A DNA stretch of 64,000 nucleotides from Megalobrama amblycephala (taxonomy: Eukaryota > Chordata > Actinopteri > Cypriniformes > Xenocyprididae). The position numbers and the translations under genes are program-made. The stretch's first letter is position 1. Each line of letters starts with the position of its first letter. The notes below the pieces were generated by a model. It made no database searches. It was given only the letters and a program-made list of their open reading frames with translations, and was not told the origin of the DNA. The stretch spans positions 33,304,621 through 33,368,620 of the forward strand of contig NC_063065.1 of the NCBI RefSeq assembly GCF_018812025.1. The letters run 5' to 3'. Shown piece after piece: positions 11,148 to 22,135 of the stretch.

Positions 11148-11989
11148 CTTGGGAGCAGAAATGTCACTGGGACTGGAAACAAGCTTTCTCCAGCAAGCTT
11201 AAAGAAAGGTTTGTGCATTTGCAGAGAGCTGAGTGATTGAGACCACATTTGGTTATTTGTCTTTCCAGACAAAGCAATGTATATGTGTGCATGAGTGTTC
11301 GTGCGTGTTCATGTGCCTTCATGCAATTGCATGTTTTTGCATGTGCTCTGTAAAGAAGAGAGAGCATATAAATGACAGGCTGCCAAAGTGAAGGAAATAA
11401 AGTCCTTAAAATAAAGAAGTCAACTACTTCATTCCATCTGTCACCATCTTTCTCCCTCCCTTCCTTAAGGATAACTTTGGCTCTGTTCACTTCCTCCTAT
11501 TCATGTGAGGATTTCATGGATGACATGCGCTGACCAAATACACACAGGGAGCACATCTGCTAAAAGTGTGTGCAAGTGTGTTTGTGGCCTGTGAGACTGG
11601 ATTCTAGGAGAGACACAGAGGCGCTATTTTATGGTCCCCACCTGTCAGAGGTGAGCGCACCAGAAAGATAAATGTCTTGGTACAGTAATGATCCAGGTAT
11701 TCTAGCATTCATGCTTTTTGCATTAAATATACTTTGGCAAAAATGTGTTTTAACTGGTTCAATCTGTTCTCCTAGCCTAGCAAACAGACAAGTGCCCCAA
11801 TCCCTTAAAACCAGCAGGCCAACCTGGGAGACCACTTAACTAATTAGTCTAGTATAAGCTTTTTATTTATTTTTTTCACTGATGGAGAGACTCAGGAAGA
11901 AGTTATAACTTTTAGAATGAAACTGGACGTTTCTGAATGGTTAGTGGATAAATTTATGTAGTTGCTGTGGAGGTGATTCAACTCATCCA
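10863..11989. other. Unassigned sequence with a (CT)n tract
   Basis: Apart from the CT microsatellite at 11110-11140, no repeat termini or exons were recognised. Open frames in this stretch overlap the microsatellite or are shorter than 110 codons and have no motif. Confidence 0.4.
11110..11140. repeat. (CT)n microsatellite
   Basis: About 15 uninterrupted CT dinucleotides followed by ATCTCTCC. Confidence 0.9.
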
Positions 11990-12362
11990 CTAGCATGCCG
12001 TCATGTTCATCTTTTGTGCAAATCCAGCGTTGAATTGACCCTCGTTTGTGAAGCAGTCCGGCGTAAAATGACGGCATGACAACAACACTCTACTACAACA
12101 ACTCTTCCTCTTCTCTAAAGCAGCCCAACATGACCCCGCCCCCTTTGTTGTGTGTTCCCAGGGGGCGTGGTTTATGTAAATTTTGGGGTTTGTGATGTCA
12201 CCAACCAGGAAAGAAGCTTGTTGTAGTCTATACCAGCCATTTGTTGTAGTCCTTAAAAAGTGATTTCTGTAAAATAAAATAGCCCCCTTTGAGCTCATGT
12301 CGTTTATGCTCAAACAGCAACATTACACAGTAAAGTTAAAAAAGTGAAATCATAATCAAGGA
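11990..12362 (-). mobile_element. Fragment of a long dispersed cyprinid repeat (family D)
   Basis: On the minus strand it contains GGTCCTTGATTATGATTTCAC, GAGCATAAACGACATGAGC, AAGGACTACAACAAATGGC, GGTTGGTGACATCACAAACC and TTTACGCCGGACTGCTTCAC. The first part matches, in opposite orientation, the sequence at 21860-22130. I recall these strings as part of a long dispersed repeat in cyprinids; its class is not known to me. The fragment has no coding capacity. Confidence 0.6.
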
Positions 12363-13815
12363 CCATAATATTACATAACACGTTAAATTGTATGTGAATA
12401 TATAGATATTTGAATATAAAGTTTTGTGTGAGCACATATTTTTTCAGAAAATGTAAATTACTATTATAAAGTTCTCAATATTACTTTTACAATATTATAA
12501 TATCCTTTTAATATTATAAATTACTATTTTAATGACTGCCTAAAAAATTCAGTAGTAACCCATAACAAAATTTAAAATGATAACCATAGCTTTTTTCAAA
12601 ATATAATTTATTACTACGTTATATGTGGTACTCAATGCCATTGTATATATATATACATAATACAGTTTCTGTTACTACTTTTAGTTTCATAATCTTTCTG
12701 TCTTTTTGTCCTGATGACTGTCGTGGCCGAGTAACCATAGTTTTGTTTATTATAGTGGCAAATTTACAATTTTACAAAAAGTGAACATACTGCAGCTAGA
12801 GACCTATTACAGAAAGTTCATTTCTATTAGTGGTATGCACACAGTTTTGTATAATTCAGTCATAAAATGTATCTGGGAAAGCTACCGCTTTCATAATGCG
12901 GTTTCCTCAGCTTCTGATTCTGTTAAACACATTATCCTGAATCAGGGTGGCTTGAGAACTTTGAAAGAGAACCTAAAATTGAAAGGTCTTGTTTAATGTC
13001 AGTGTACTGACAGTTTTACTAAACACAAGTGCAGCACATGCTTCTATATAACGGCATGTATATTTCCACGTCAAAGTTCTTAGTTTTTGAAAATACAGTG
13101 CCGGGTCCAAATATAATAATGCCATCCACACCATATTTCATGCAGGCCAACTATGCTATCCTTCCTAGAGGTTTGAAAACCAATCTGTATTCCCTCCAAC
13201 CCTACATGTTGCATCTGTCAATCAAATAGAAATGAACAGTGTGATTATAAGGCTGTCTGGACAGGGGCCATTGCTAGTGAAAAAAAAAGAAAAAAGAAAA
13301 AAAACACACACACACACACATGTATTTTTTTCCCCCTCCATCTCTGTCTCCTTCCAGGATTTGGCAGGTTTATTTTGGTCAAGCTATGGCTCCATCCACG
13401 GTATAATAATGCAGCTGGCAGTAGAAAAAAACAAGCATGCTGTTTTCATCACCAACCCCCAAGCCATCGATCTATCTGAGACACGTACACCCAAACATAC
13501 AGATGTACAGATGAAAGCTCACACACCTACACCTATTCCTTCATGAACGCCGGGAAGAGTGACTTTTAATTACCAGAAAGTTCCATATTTGCATGATGAG
13601 TCGTAATACGTTTGACACGTCGCAAGCTATCCTGATGAAAACCTGTCCTACTTTCCTTCGCCTCCACTCCAAGAAAAATAATCTTTACGAGAGCACTGCT
13701 GTTTAGTTAGACCTACTCCATACTGCAGGCGGGCCGGGGATCCGAGAGAGGCAAATGAAATGAAAATACTGGATTAATAAAGTGAAGGAGAATAAAATAA
13801 ATGTTTTCTTCTGTT
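12363..13815. other. AT-rich, then unique sequence
   Basis: 12363-12780 is very AT-rich with a short TA run near 12645. From 12780 to 13800 the sequence is of mixed composition and holds an A-rich/CA tract (13280-13320) and an exact TGATTGACAG decamer on the minus strand (13215-13224). No exon or element was recognised. Confidence 0.4.
13215..13224 (-). promoter_or_regulatory. Candidate PBX/PREP(MEIS) site
   Basis: Exact TGATTGACAG on the minus strand, the published consensus for PBX with PREP or MEIS homeodomain partners. A single match is weak evidence by itself; two more exact matches lie at 42795 and 54046. Confidence 0.25.
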
Positions 13816-13970
13816 GAAGGAATACTTCATCCAAAAAATTTAAAATTCTGTCATTGTTTAATCACCAAATCTGTATGCTGTTGTTTTATCCGTTGAACAC
13901 AAAAGAAGAAATTTTGAAAGATATTCACGCAGTTTTTTTCCCCATGAACCACAACAGTAACCAATGCTTT
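13816..13970 (+). mobile_element. Fragment of the AAAGGAATAGTT-type dispersed family
   Basis: Diverged copy: GAAGGAATACTTCATCCAAA, AAAATTCTGTCATTG, then GAACACAAAAGAAGAAATTTT and CATGAACCACAACAGTAACC. It is related to the copy at 9896 and the foldback element at 38770. Non-coding. Confidence 0.55.
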
Positions 13971-14044
13971 CAAGATCATAATAGGAGGAAAAAAAAAAAA
14001 AAACACCCAACCCAGGGGTTTTCAATCTTTTAGATGCCACAGAC

Positions 14045-14392
14045 CCTCAGATATCAACAACAACAACAACATTTATTTATAAAGCACATTTAAACACAAT
14101 GTAGATTGTTCCAAAGTGCTGTACAAAGTACAAAAAAGATCTACACAAGAATAATTTACAGGTTTCCAAAAGCTAAAGAATAAAAATATGATTTAAGTGA
14201 GGATTTAAAAATGTCCAAAGAAGGAGCAGACCTCACATGATAGGGGAGACCATTCCAAAGCTTGGGCCCAGCCACAGAAAAGGCCCGATCACTCTTTGAT
14301 TTATAGCAACACCGAGGCACAGTTAAGAGCAAGTGAGTGGAAGATCTAAGTGCCCTAGTGGGACAGTATGGTACAAGAAGATCACTTATAAG
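14045..14392 (-). pseudogene. 3' end of an L2-type LINE with GTT-repeat tail
   Basis: On the minus strand the frame reads into a stop and contains RAFSVAGPKLWNGLPYHVRS followed by APSLDIFKSSLKSYFY, the conserved C-terminus of the L2-clade ORF2 protein (endonuclease plus reverse transcriptase). After the stop come about 100 bp of 3' UTR ending in TTTATAAATAAATGTTGTTG, the short tandem tail typical of L2 elements. The copy is severely 5'-truncated, as LINE insertions commonly are. Its truncated 5' edge coincides with the left terminus of the MITE that holds the 21-bp minisatellite. Confidence 0.85.
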
Positions 14393-16100
14393 TATGGAAG
14401 CATGTTTCCGCCATGAAAAGAAATGAAGTCAGAATTGTGAGATATAAAGTCAGAATTGTTTGATATAAAGTCGGAATTGTGAGTTATAAAGTCAGAATTG
14501 TGAGTTATAAAGTCAGAATTGTGAGATATAAAGTCAGAATTGTGAGATATAAAGTCAGAATTGTGAAATATAAAGTCAGAATTGTGAGATATAAAGTCAG
14601 AATTGTGAGATATAAAGTCAGAATTGTTTGATATAAAGTCAGAATTGTCAGATATAAAGTCAGAATTGTGTGATATAAAGTCAGAATTGTGAGTTATAAA
14701 GTCAGAATTGTTTGATATAAAGTCAGAATTGTGAGATATAAAGTCAGAATTGCGAAATATAAAGTCAGAATTGTGAGATATAAAGTCAGAATTGTGAGAT
14801 ATAAAGTCAGAATTGTGAGATATAAAGTCAGAATTGTTTGATATAAAGTCAGAATTGTTTGATATAAAGTCAGAATTGTGAGTTATAAAGTCAGAATTGT
14901 TTGATATAAAGTCAGAATTATTTGATAAAGCCAGAATTGCGAGTTACAAAGTCAGAATTGCAAGTTATAAAGTCAGAATTGTTTGATAAAGTCAGAATTG
15001 CGAGTTATAAAGTCAGAATTGCTTGATATAAAGTCAGAATTATTTGATATAAAATCAGAATTGTTTGATATAAAGTCAGAATTGTGAGATATAAAGTCAG
15101 AATTGTTTGATATAAAGTCAGAATTGTTTGATATAAAGTCAGAATTGTGAGTTATAAAGTCAGAATTGTTTGATATAAAGTCAGAATTGTGAGTTATAAA
15201 GTCAGAATTGTGAGATATATAAAGTCAGAATTGCGAAATATAAAGTCAGAATTGCGAAATATAAAGTCAGAATTGCGAAATATAAAGTCAGAATTGCGAG
15301 ATATAAAGTCAGAATTGCGAGATATAAAGTCAGAATTGCGAAATATAAAGTCAGAATTGCGAGATATAAAGTCAGAATTGTTTGATATAAAGTCAGAATT
15401 GTCAGATATAAAGTCAGAATTGTCAGATATAAAGTCAGAATTGTTTGATATAAAGTCAGAATTGTTTGATATAAAGTCAGAATTATTTGATAAAGTCAGA
15501 ATTGCGAGTTATAAAGTCAGAATTGTTTGATAAAGTCAGAATTGCGAGTTATAAAGTCAGAATTGCTTGATATAAAGTCAGAATTATTTGATATAAAGTC
15601 AGAATTGTTTGATAAAGTCAGAATTGCGAGATATAAAGTCAGAATTGTCAGATATACAGTCAGATTTGTTTGATATAAAATCAGAATTGTTTGATATAAA
15701 GTCAGAATTGTGAGTTTTAAAGTCAGAATTGCGAGATATAAAGTCAGAATTGTGAGATATAAAGTCAGAATTGTGAGATATAAAGTCAGAATTGTGAGTT
15801 ATAAAGTCAGAATTGTGAGATATAAAGTCAGAATTGTGAGAAATAAAGTCAGAATTGTGAGATATAAAGTCAGAATTGTGAGATATAAAGTCAGAATTGT
15901 GAGATATAAAGTCAGAATTGTGAGAAATAAAGTCAGAATTGTGAGTTATAAAGTCAGAATTGTCAGATATACAGTCAGATTTGTTTGATATAAAATCAGA
16001 ATTGTTTGATATAAAGTCAGAATTGTTTGATATAAAGTCAGAATTGTGAGATATAAAGTCAGAATTGCAACTTTATATCTATGGTAAGTCACAAGCAGGA
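14393..16100. mobile_element. MITE expanded by a 21-bp minisatellite
   Basis: The left border is TATGGAAGCATGTTTCCGCC, the same terminus as in the MITE copies at 1359, 55224 and 60925. Instead of the ~120 bp of internal short repeats found in the copy at 60925, this copy contains about 1.65 kb of 21-bp units. The right edge (GCAACTTTATATCT at 16067-16080) resembles the subterminal part of the element, but the GGCGGAAACAAG-type right terminus is absent, so it is truncated there. Confidence 0.75.
14424..16077. repeat. 21-bp minisatellite, about 78 units
   Basis: The unit is ATAAAGTCAGAATTGTGAG plus two bases. The main variation is at the GTGAGAT / GTTTGAT / GCGAGTT / GTCAGAT positions, while AAAGTCAGAATT is nearly constant. 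A few units lack two to three bases (GATAAAGTCAGAATT). Since 21 is divisible by three, the array is open in several frames for over 100 codons and would spell heptads such as YKVRIVR; these frames are a by-product of the repeat length and not evidence for a protein. Confidence 0.95.
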
Positions 16101-16489
16101 CATTTCTGTAGCGGATGCTGCGTAGCTCCATCCAGTGTGAAATCAAATCTCATTGGTCCAAAATCCTCATCAAATAAAACATCAACTATATTCTGATTGG
16201 CTGTGATTGTGGAACTTTTCACATCGCGTCTCAGTAATTGCTAAACATCTCATTTGCAGTTCCACATATTCAGATGTGGCATTTTCGACACATGCAAAAA
16301 CAATGGAGCTGGACATCAATGGCATCAAATCTAGCACATTTTTTGTTTTTCTTTGAACATACAGTAGATTTGACAACTCTGGTGGAAGGGAAATTTTTCA
16401 GCAAATAATGACTTAAATTTCTTTCAGTTTTTCACACAAATGTGTCATTTAATATTAGAAGACTTAAAATATAGTTCACAAGTCATATG
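16100..16489. other. Unassigned sequence
   Basis: Contains AT-poor stretches (GCGGATGCTGCGTAGCTCC) but no element termini or exon features that I can support. Confidence 0.4.
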
Positions 16490-16650
16490 GACTACTTTCA
16501 TGATGCTCTTCAAACTTTTTTTTTTGGTGACCATGAACTATCATTTTATGTAAAAGAGCACCGTGAACATTCCTCAAAATATCTCCTTTTGTGTTTCACA
16601 GAAGAAAGAAAGTCATAGAGGTTTGGATCAACACGAGGATGATTATTTTT
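16490..16650 (-). mobile_element. Reverse fragment of the AAAGGAATAGTT-type family
   Basis: Contains GGACTACTTTCATGATGCTC, AAATATCTCCTTTTGTGTTTC and CAGAAGAAAGAAAGTCATAG, the reverse complement of the family seen at 9896 and 38770. Non-coding and truncated. Confidence 0.55.
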
Positions 16651-18379
16651 AGATTAGAGTAAGGCCACTAAACAGAAAGCCATCCGGCTTACGGCATGAT
16701 TAAGTCATTTCGAACCACATGCGCTCGCCCCGGACACATTTTGGAAGCGTTCGCACGTCCCACGGAGAGGCGAGTTGATCCACTCTGCAGAAGAGAGCTG
16801 CTAAAGCAATAATCATTTGAGTAAATACATAAACACACAGGCTATAGCATCTCTCCTAGCTCGCGTCAGGTAGGATTTATGCCGACGGCGTTCTCGGGTG
16901 TCCCAGACCACGGTTGAGTTCACGGCGAGCGAGCGCGGTGTCGGTTTTGGGTAACATTCTCCTTCAAGGCTCAATTCCGTTCAACTCTATTAGTTTCGCC
17001 ACTAACGCTTTTCCGTGTTCCGCGTGAGGAAAAACAAACACACAAGCAAAGGTCCCTATAAACATTTCTAAATTTAACAAGTCCTCCCTGTCTTGCTCAA
17101 GTTGTTTTCTTCTCTTTTGCCTTTCTTCTCTTTCCTCTGCCCTGCTTTTCTCTTTCACATGCTTTTACAGTGAGGTGCACTGAAAGCGCTCTTTGTTGCT
17201 ACGGTCTACGGCGTCTGAATAGGGCCAAACAAATGGCCCTGTCCGCTGAGCACTGCAGAAGAGGTTTTGAAAAGAATTCCTCCCCTGACTTCTCCTTCAT
17301 GAGCCCCACAATGACAGACTACCCTTTTCTTCCCGTGCTCCCACTAATGGATAAGACAATATTTGCAGGAGTGTGAGGTGGGGGTCTCTTTTGCTTGAAT
17401 ATTCAGCCTCCGTTCATGCCAGCCAAACCACCCCCATCCCTCCCTCTCCGATAAACACTCGGCCCATTTCCCTTTGATTTTCTTCAGTCCTCTTGTTTCC
17501 CCGGCGTTCCGTTTGTTTCTCGCTTCTTGGATGCTCCGAATCAAAAAATCAAACAAGAAAGGCAGAGAGAAAGCAACAGGTGTGAGGTAGCGAGGGACAA
17601 ATGCATTAGACGGTGCCCGTGAGATTACATCAGTTTTACTTAGAGGAAAAGCAAAAAAAGGGGCAGATTGTTTGATTTGGTGACGAGATGGGCCGATCTA
17701 CCTTTTCCCCAATCCAAACAGAGCCAAAGGGAGCTTTTTGTGCTTTGCTCTCAAGTAAACCTTTGAATGTTAATAAAATGAGCTGTTGAAATGGAAAACA
17801 CAACGCACTGATTTAACATAGCTTTGCATAAACCACAGAAGTGATTGTTTTACATTTGAAATGGCCTGAGGATATGAAAATGATTTCAACGGCGTAATTA
17901 AATGACATAATTAACGCAATCGTTTTGAGTAAACTGTGAAAGGTTTCAGTAGAATAATACAACTGTGGATAAACAGTGCATTCATTTTAACTGACAGTGC
18001 AGTTGTGTAAAAAAGTGCCTTTAAAATGCTTTTTCAGATATTACATTTCATGCAGTGTGTAATATAGCTGTTTGTGGATGTAAAATGTCTGTAAAGCTTT
18101 AATGATCAAAGTGCATGACAAATGCATTTATTGTGTCCTAAAAAACAAAGAAAAAAAGAATAGATTCTGAACTGCTGAAGCGAATTGTCAGTAATTCCAG
18201 TCTCACTTTCTGTTACATACCAGCGTAACAAAGTAACATATTTGCATAACACCAGCCTATTGGCTGCCCGTGAACAATGTCTAATTTGACCCGCCATCAA
18301 ACACTGTAGTTGTAGCTGAGGCCTGGAAGAGTTTGGTTTGTGTTGAAAAGATGATGTTTTCAGCGCTACAAAACCACTT
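16651..18379. other. Unique island, possible conserved noncoding sequence
   Basis: This is the longest stretch with little recognised repeat content. 16690-16960 is CpG-rich (CGGCGAGCGAGCGCGG), and 17640-17950 has AT-rich but complex sequence with motifs such as AAACCACAG and several ATTA cores (GCGTAATTAAATGACATAAT). I found no convincing exon: a 64-codon minus-strand frame at 16964-17158 is a purine-rich low-complexity tract. Conserved regulatory sequence is possible, but only a cross-species alignment can show it. Confidence 0.35.
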
Positions 18380-19110
18380 TGCATATTTCAAAAGGATTAG
18401 GACTCTCGCTGGAATTGATACGGGGAAAAAAAACAATGCCATTGTTCATATTACTGTGTATTAAATGCTGAGGAAACCTCCGGAGCTGAAATTCAATTTT
18501 GGTAATGGGCACTTCGTTTCTGAAACGCGCTGTAAGCAGTAGACCAATCACAATAGACTGGGCTGTCTGACCAATCAGAGCACAGTAGGATCTCAGAAAG
18601 GAGAGGCTGAGAGAGAGTGAATCTTCGAATTAACTGTTTTCAGAATCTTTGCGAAATGAGGTGCTGCGAAATGTATATTATGAGAAAATGAATGTCCCAC
18701 TTTATATTAAGTGGCCTTAACTACTATGTACTTACATAAAAAAAATAAGTACAATGTACTTATTGGGTTCATATTGAATTGCAAAACACTTGCTGTATTG
18801 CAGGTTTGGTGGTATGGGTAGGTTTAAGGGTAGGGGTAAGGGTTAAGGGATGGGTCAACAGTGTATTTATAAATGTTACAGAAATTAATAACAGATGTAA
18901 TTACATGCAGGTGTTTTTAAAATATAAGTACAATGTAAAAACATGTATGTACACAATAAGTGCATTGTATCAAATGATTAATTTAAATGTAAGTACATAG
19001 TAGTTAAGGCCACTTAATATTTTTTTTGACAATGGATGAATATAAACCTATAGTAGGAGACCTGCAAAACAAAAATAGGAACCTTTAAAATAGCACAGTA
19101 GGGGAACTTT
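18380..19110 (-). mobile_element. Family D repeat, interrupted by a hAT-like MITE
   Basis: Segments AGGAAACCTCCGGAGCTGAA, CGCTGTAAGCAGTAGACCAAT and TAGTAGGAGACCTGCAAAAC ... GGAACCTTTAAA are shared with 57417-57715; the last one is also found inverted at 21805. The copy is non-coding and is interrupted at 18693-19029 by a MITE that is absent from the copy at 57417. Confidence 0.65.
18693..19029. mobile_element. hAT-like MITE, copy 1 (GTCCCACTTTATATTAAGTG)
   Basis: The left end is GTCCCACTTTATATTAAGTG followed by GCCTTAACTACTATGTACTT. The right end is the inverted AAGTACATAGTAGTTAAGGC followed by CACTTAATAT and then a T run in place of the last bases. The interior has ATGGGTAGGTTTAAGGGTAG and TTACATGCAGGTGTTTTTAA, the same as copy 2 at 41529-41897. 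It is non-coding. The right terminus is damaged. Confidence 0.8.
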
Positions 19111-19650
19111 AAAGGATTAGTTCACTTTCAAATAAACTTTTCCTGATAATTTCCTCACCCCCATGTCATCCAAGATGTTCATGTCTTTCTTTCTTCAGTC
19201 GAAAAGAAATGAAGGCTTTTGATGAAAACATTCCAGGATTATTCTCCTTATAGTGGACTTCAATGGCTCCAAATGGTTGAAGGTCAAAATGACAGTTTCA
19301 GTGCAGCTTCAAAGGGCTTTAAATGATACCAGATGAGGAATAAGGGTCTTATCTAATGAAACGATCGGTCATTTTCAGAAAAAAAAAAAAAAAAATGTAA
19401 ATGTATATGCTTTATAGAAACAAATGATCGCCTTCCAAGTGGTTCCGCCAAAACCGCACTTTCGTATTCTTCAAAAAGCTTACGCTGCATGTCCTACGCC
19501 TTCCCTATTCTACTTACGGAAAAAAAAAATGGAACTGCCACTGCGTTCGTTCCGTAAGCAGGTGATCATTTGTTTATATAAAGCATATACATTTACATTT
19601 TTTTTTCAAAAATGACCAAACGTTTTGCTAGATAAGACCCTTAAACCTTT
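19111..19650. mobile_element. Partial foldback MITE (AAAGGATTAGTTCAC type)
   Basis: The left part reads TTAAAGGATTAGTTCACTTTC, CATGTCATCCAAGATGTTCA and TCCTTATAGTGGACTTCAAT. Inner arms at about 19345-19430 and 19565-19645 are inverted repeats (GGGTCTTATCTAATGAAACG against the reverse of CGTTTTGCTAGATAAGACCC). The outer right arm, which should repeat the left end in reverse, is missing after CCTTAAACC. Non-coding. Confidence 0.7.
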
Positions 19651-19670
19651 TCTGTTGTCGTACTATCCCA

Positions 19671-20423
19671 CACTGTAAAAAAATCCCAGTAAAATTTACG
19701 GTAAAAAACCGGCAGCTGTGGTTGCCAGAACTTTACCGTAAAAAATACAGTAGCAACGTAAAAAAAAAATCTGTTAGATTTACGGTAAAATAACGTATTT
19801 CATTAACTGATATAATGTTAATTTACCAACCTAATGAAGTACTAATATCTGTTTTGTACCTTTATAATACACTGACAGTCACCAAACACAGTGGTGATGA
19901 GAGTCACATGATGAATCAAAGTTCATCACAAGCAGCTTTTCCACAAGCTGAGGAAGACAATACTAATATATAGAAGGTGCACACAGTGTCATTGACACAC
20001 ACACTAAACATCATCATGGTAACATGCATGAAATTTAAAAAATGCAATAAACATTAATTTTACAACATTAGATGTAACATTAAACCCCAATGTACATAAC
20101 TGATTAGAAAAAAATGAGAAAAACTAATAAGAAACAGAATTATTTCAACGAAAATATATCAAATGTGAAGTGTCACGCAGGGAATTGTGGGAATGTCAAT
20201 TTACGGTTTTTCACTGTAAATTTTACAATGAATTGTTATTTTTCACTTCCAAAAACTGTGAATTTAACGGTATTTTACCGTAAAATTACATTAAATGTAC
20301 CGTTAGATCTATTACAGTTATTCACCGTATATAGTACGAAACTTTCTGTAAACCAATTGACAGTTTTTCACGTAGCATTTTTACAGTCTTTTACTGTTAA
20401 AATCACGGTCATTTTTTACAGTG
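19671..20423. mobile_element. MITE with CACTGTAAAAA ends
   Basis: Starts CACTGTAAAAAAATCCCAGT and ends ATTTTTTACAGTG, inverted termini typical of a fish MITE family. Many TTTACGGT / ACCGTAAA and TTTTACAGT strings are spread over both arms. The interior contains GATGAGAGTCACATGATGAATC, also seen in diverged form at 63240. No target-site duplication is clear and there is no open frame of interest. Confidence 0.75.
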
Positions 20424-21804
20424 ATTAAGACCATTTTCTGCACCAAATCTCCATTGCTGTCTCATTCTCAGTCTTCATTTCTGTCTTTTTCATTTTATTT
20501 AGACAGGTCGGGTACGAGCTACTAATTGTTATGCCAATGTTTTTACAGCTGATAAAGGCAGAAAGAGCATTCCAGTAGACAGAAAACTACTCGCTCTGTG
20601 AGTCAACATGGCACAATGACAAAGAAAAACAGAGGCTCAGATCATTATGGTTTAAATGGTTGTATTGGATGTTTGCCAGTTGCTTTCAGTCTCCAAACAG
20701 ACTTACGGTCTCCACACACACACACACACACACACACACTAGGATATATTTAGTTCTCCTGGCAGATTTGTTATGATCCATGTCATTCATGACAAATCAA
20801 ACTGATATGTGATTATCAGTATTAAACTTTGGCATGTAATTGTGCTGCCAAAAGACTTACATTGAACAGAACCCCAAAAGAGACCTAATAGAGGCCTTTT
20901 ATTGACCTGGGCAAGTAAGCATTGACTTAGCAACCCCATAGAAACGACCTGGCAACCAATGAAATCGGTCTAAGAGCAACACATTTTCTTCAGAAAAATA
21001 TTTTTCTGTCAAACCAAGAGAACAGATGTTTAGTCACAAGCTGCTGTCATACGAGGATGTTTTTTTTATCAAATGAATGTGAAATTTGTCTGTTTTTATG
21101 CCGTCTTCAGTGTTTCTTTGTTATTTATATGGTCTGGGTTCAGAGTTAATGAACTGTGAATTGTGTTTCTTGCACATTCTTTAGAGTTCCAGGAAATCGC
21201 TCATCTTTACTTCTCAATACCTGTTAATGTGCTTTAAGAATGGCTGCTACGATCAACAAACAAGCGCTGTCAGGAAGAAGAGCTATTTTCAGCATGCTGA
21301 ATTTGAAAGGAAAGTTTTTCTTAGCAAACATGAGAAGGATGTTATTTTCTACAAATGGTCATTAGGACGCGTGTTCTGCTGTCAACACTGGGCCGCAAAA
21401 TACAGCACAAGAAAATAGCTACTCACTCTATAAAGTTGTTATTTAGGAGTGTTCAGTGTTGGAACGGCTTCCATAAGAAAGAAAAATCACAATCTCTTTA
21501 ATGTCTCAGGTGTTTCTCCTAGATGGCTTTGGGATTTAATGGAGAGTATCTTGAGTGTCTCTTACACCAATAATCTTACACGTATCTCCTTCACTTTCAC
21601 ACATCATTTTCTCAAACTGTCCTCGGATTTGCCACTACTGTAAAGAGTCAAATACTTTATCATCTCAAACATTTCTCGAAATCAAATTCTTACAATACCA
21701 AATAATCTCATCTGCTATGCACATTCATTTCATATGCAGCTGTTACTGTGTCAACAATTGTGTAATTTGTGTTTGCATCATTTTAAACTGCACTATTATG
21801 CTAT
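20424..21804. other. Unassigned sequence with a short (CA)n
   Basis: Holds a CA microsatellite at 20713-20739. Otherwise no termini, tandem structure or exon signals were recognised. Confidence 0.4.
20713..20739. repeat. (CA)n microsatellite
   Basis: About 13 CA dinucleotides. Confidence 0.85.
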
Positions 21805-22135
21805 TTTAAAGGTTCCTAAATGTTTTGAAGGTCTCCTACTATACAGGTTAACATGCATCCAAGGTCAATTTAGTGGGGTCCTTGATTATGGTTTCACTTT
21901 TTTAACTTTAGTTAGTGTGTAAAGTTGCTGTTTGAGCATAAACAACATCTGCAAAGTTACGACGCTCAAAGTTCAATGCAAAGGGAGATATTTTCTTTTA
22001 CAGGTCACTTTTTAAGGACTACAACGAGCTTCTTCCTGGGTTGGTGACATCACAAACCACAGAATTTACATAAACCCCGCGCCCAGGAACACCTAACAAA
22101 GGGGGTGAGGCCATGTTCAGACTTTTTACATTCAC
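21805..22135 (+). mobile_element. Family D repeat fragment, plus orientation
   Basis: Begins TTTAAAGGTTCCTAAATG and GAAGGTCTCCTACTATACAG, the inverse of the ends at 19046-19088 and 57669-57713. It continues GGTCCTTGATTATGGTTTCAC, GAGCATAAACAACATCTGC, AAGTTACGACGCTCAAAGTT and GGTTGGTGACATCACAAACC, which matches the minus strand of 11990-12362. It is truncated after GGGGGTGAGGCCATGTTC. Confidence 0.65.

Noticed and set aside
15189..15988. Open plus-strand frames of 92-113 codons with YKVRIVR / IKSELRN heptads, looking like a coiled-coil repeat protein
   Set aside because: They lie in the 21-bp tandem array. A unit length divisible by three keeps frames open; there is no start context, promoter or non-repeat part.
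14424..16077. CRISPR array (regular ~21-bp repeats)
   Set aside because: Repeats are directly adjacent without unique spacers, and the surroundings are vertebrate. The same applies to 48780-53410.
16964..17158. 64-codon minus-strand frame rich in Glu, Arg and Lys, like a coiled coil
   Set aside because: It reads a purine-rich low-complexity tract. There are no flanking splice sites and no family is recognised.
18818..18850. Telomere-like repeat (GGGTAGGTTTAAGGGTAGGGG)
   Set aside because: It is the fixed interior of a MITE, present identically at 41680-41715, and not a run of TTAGGG.
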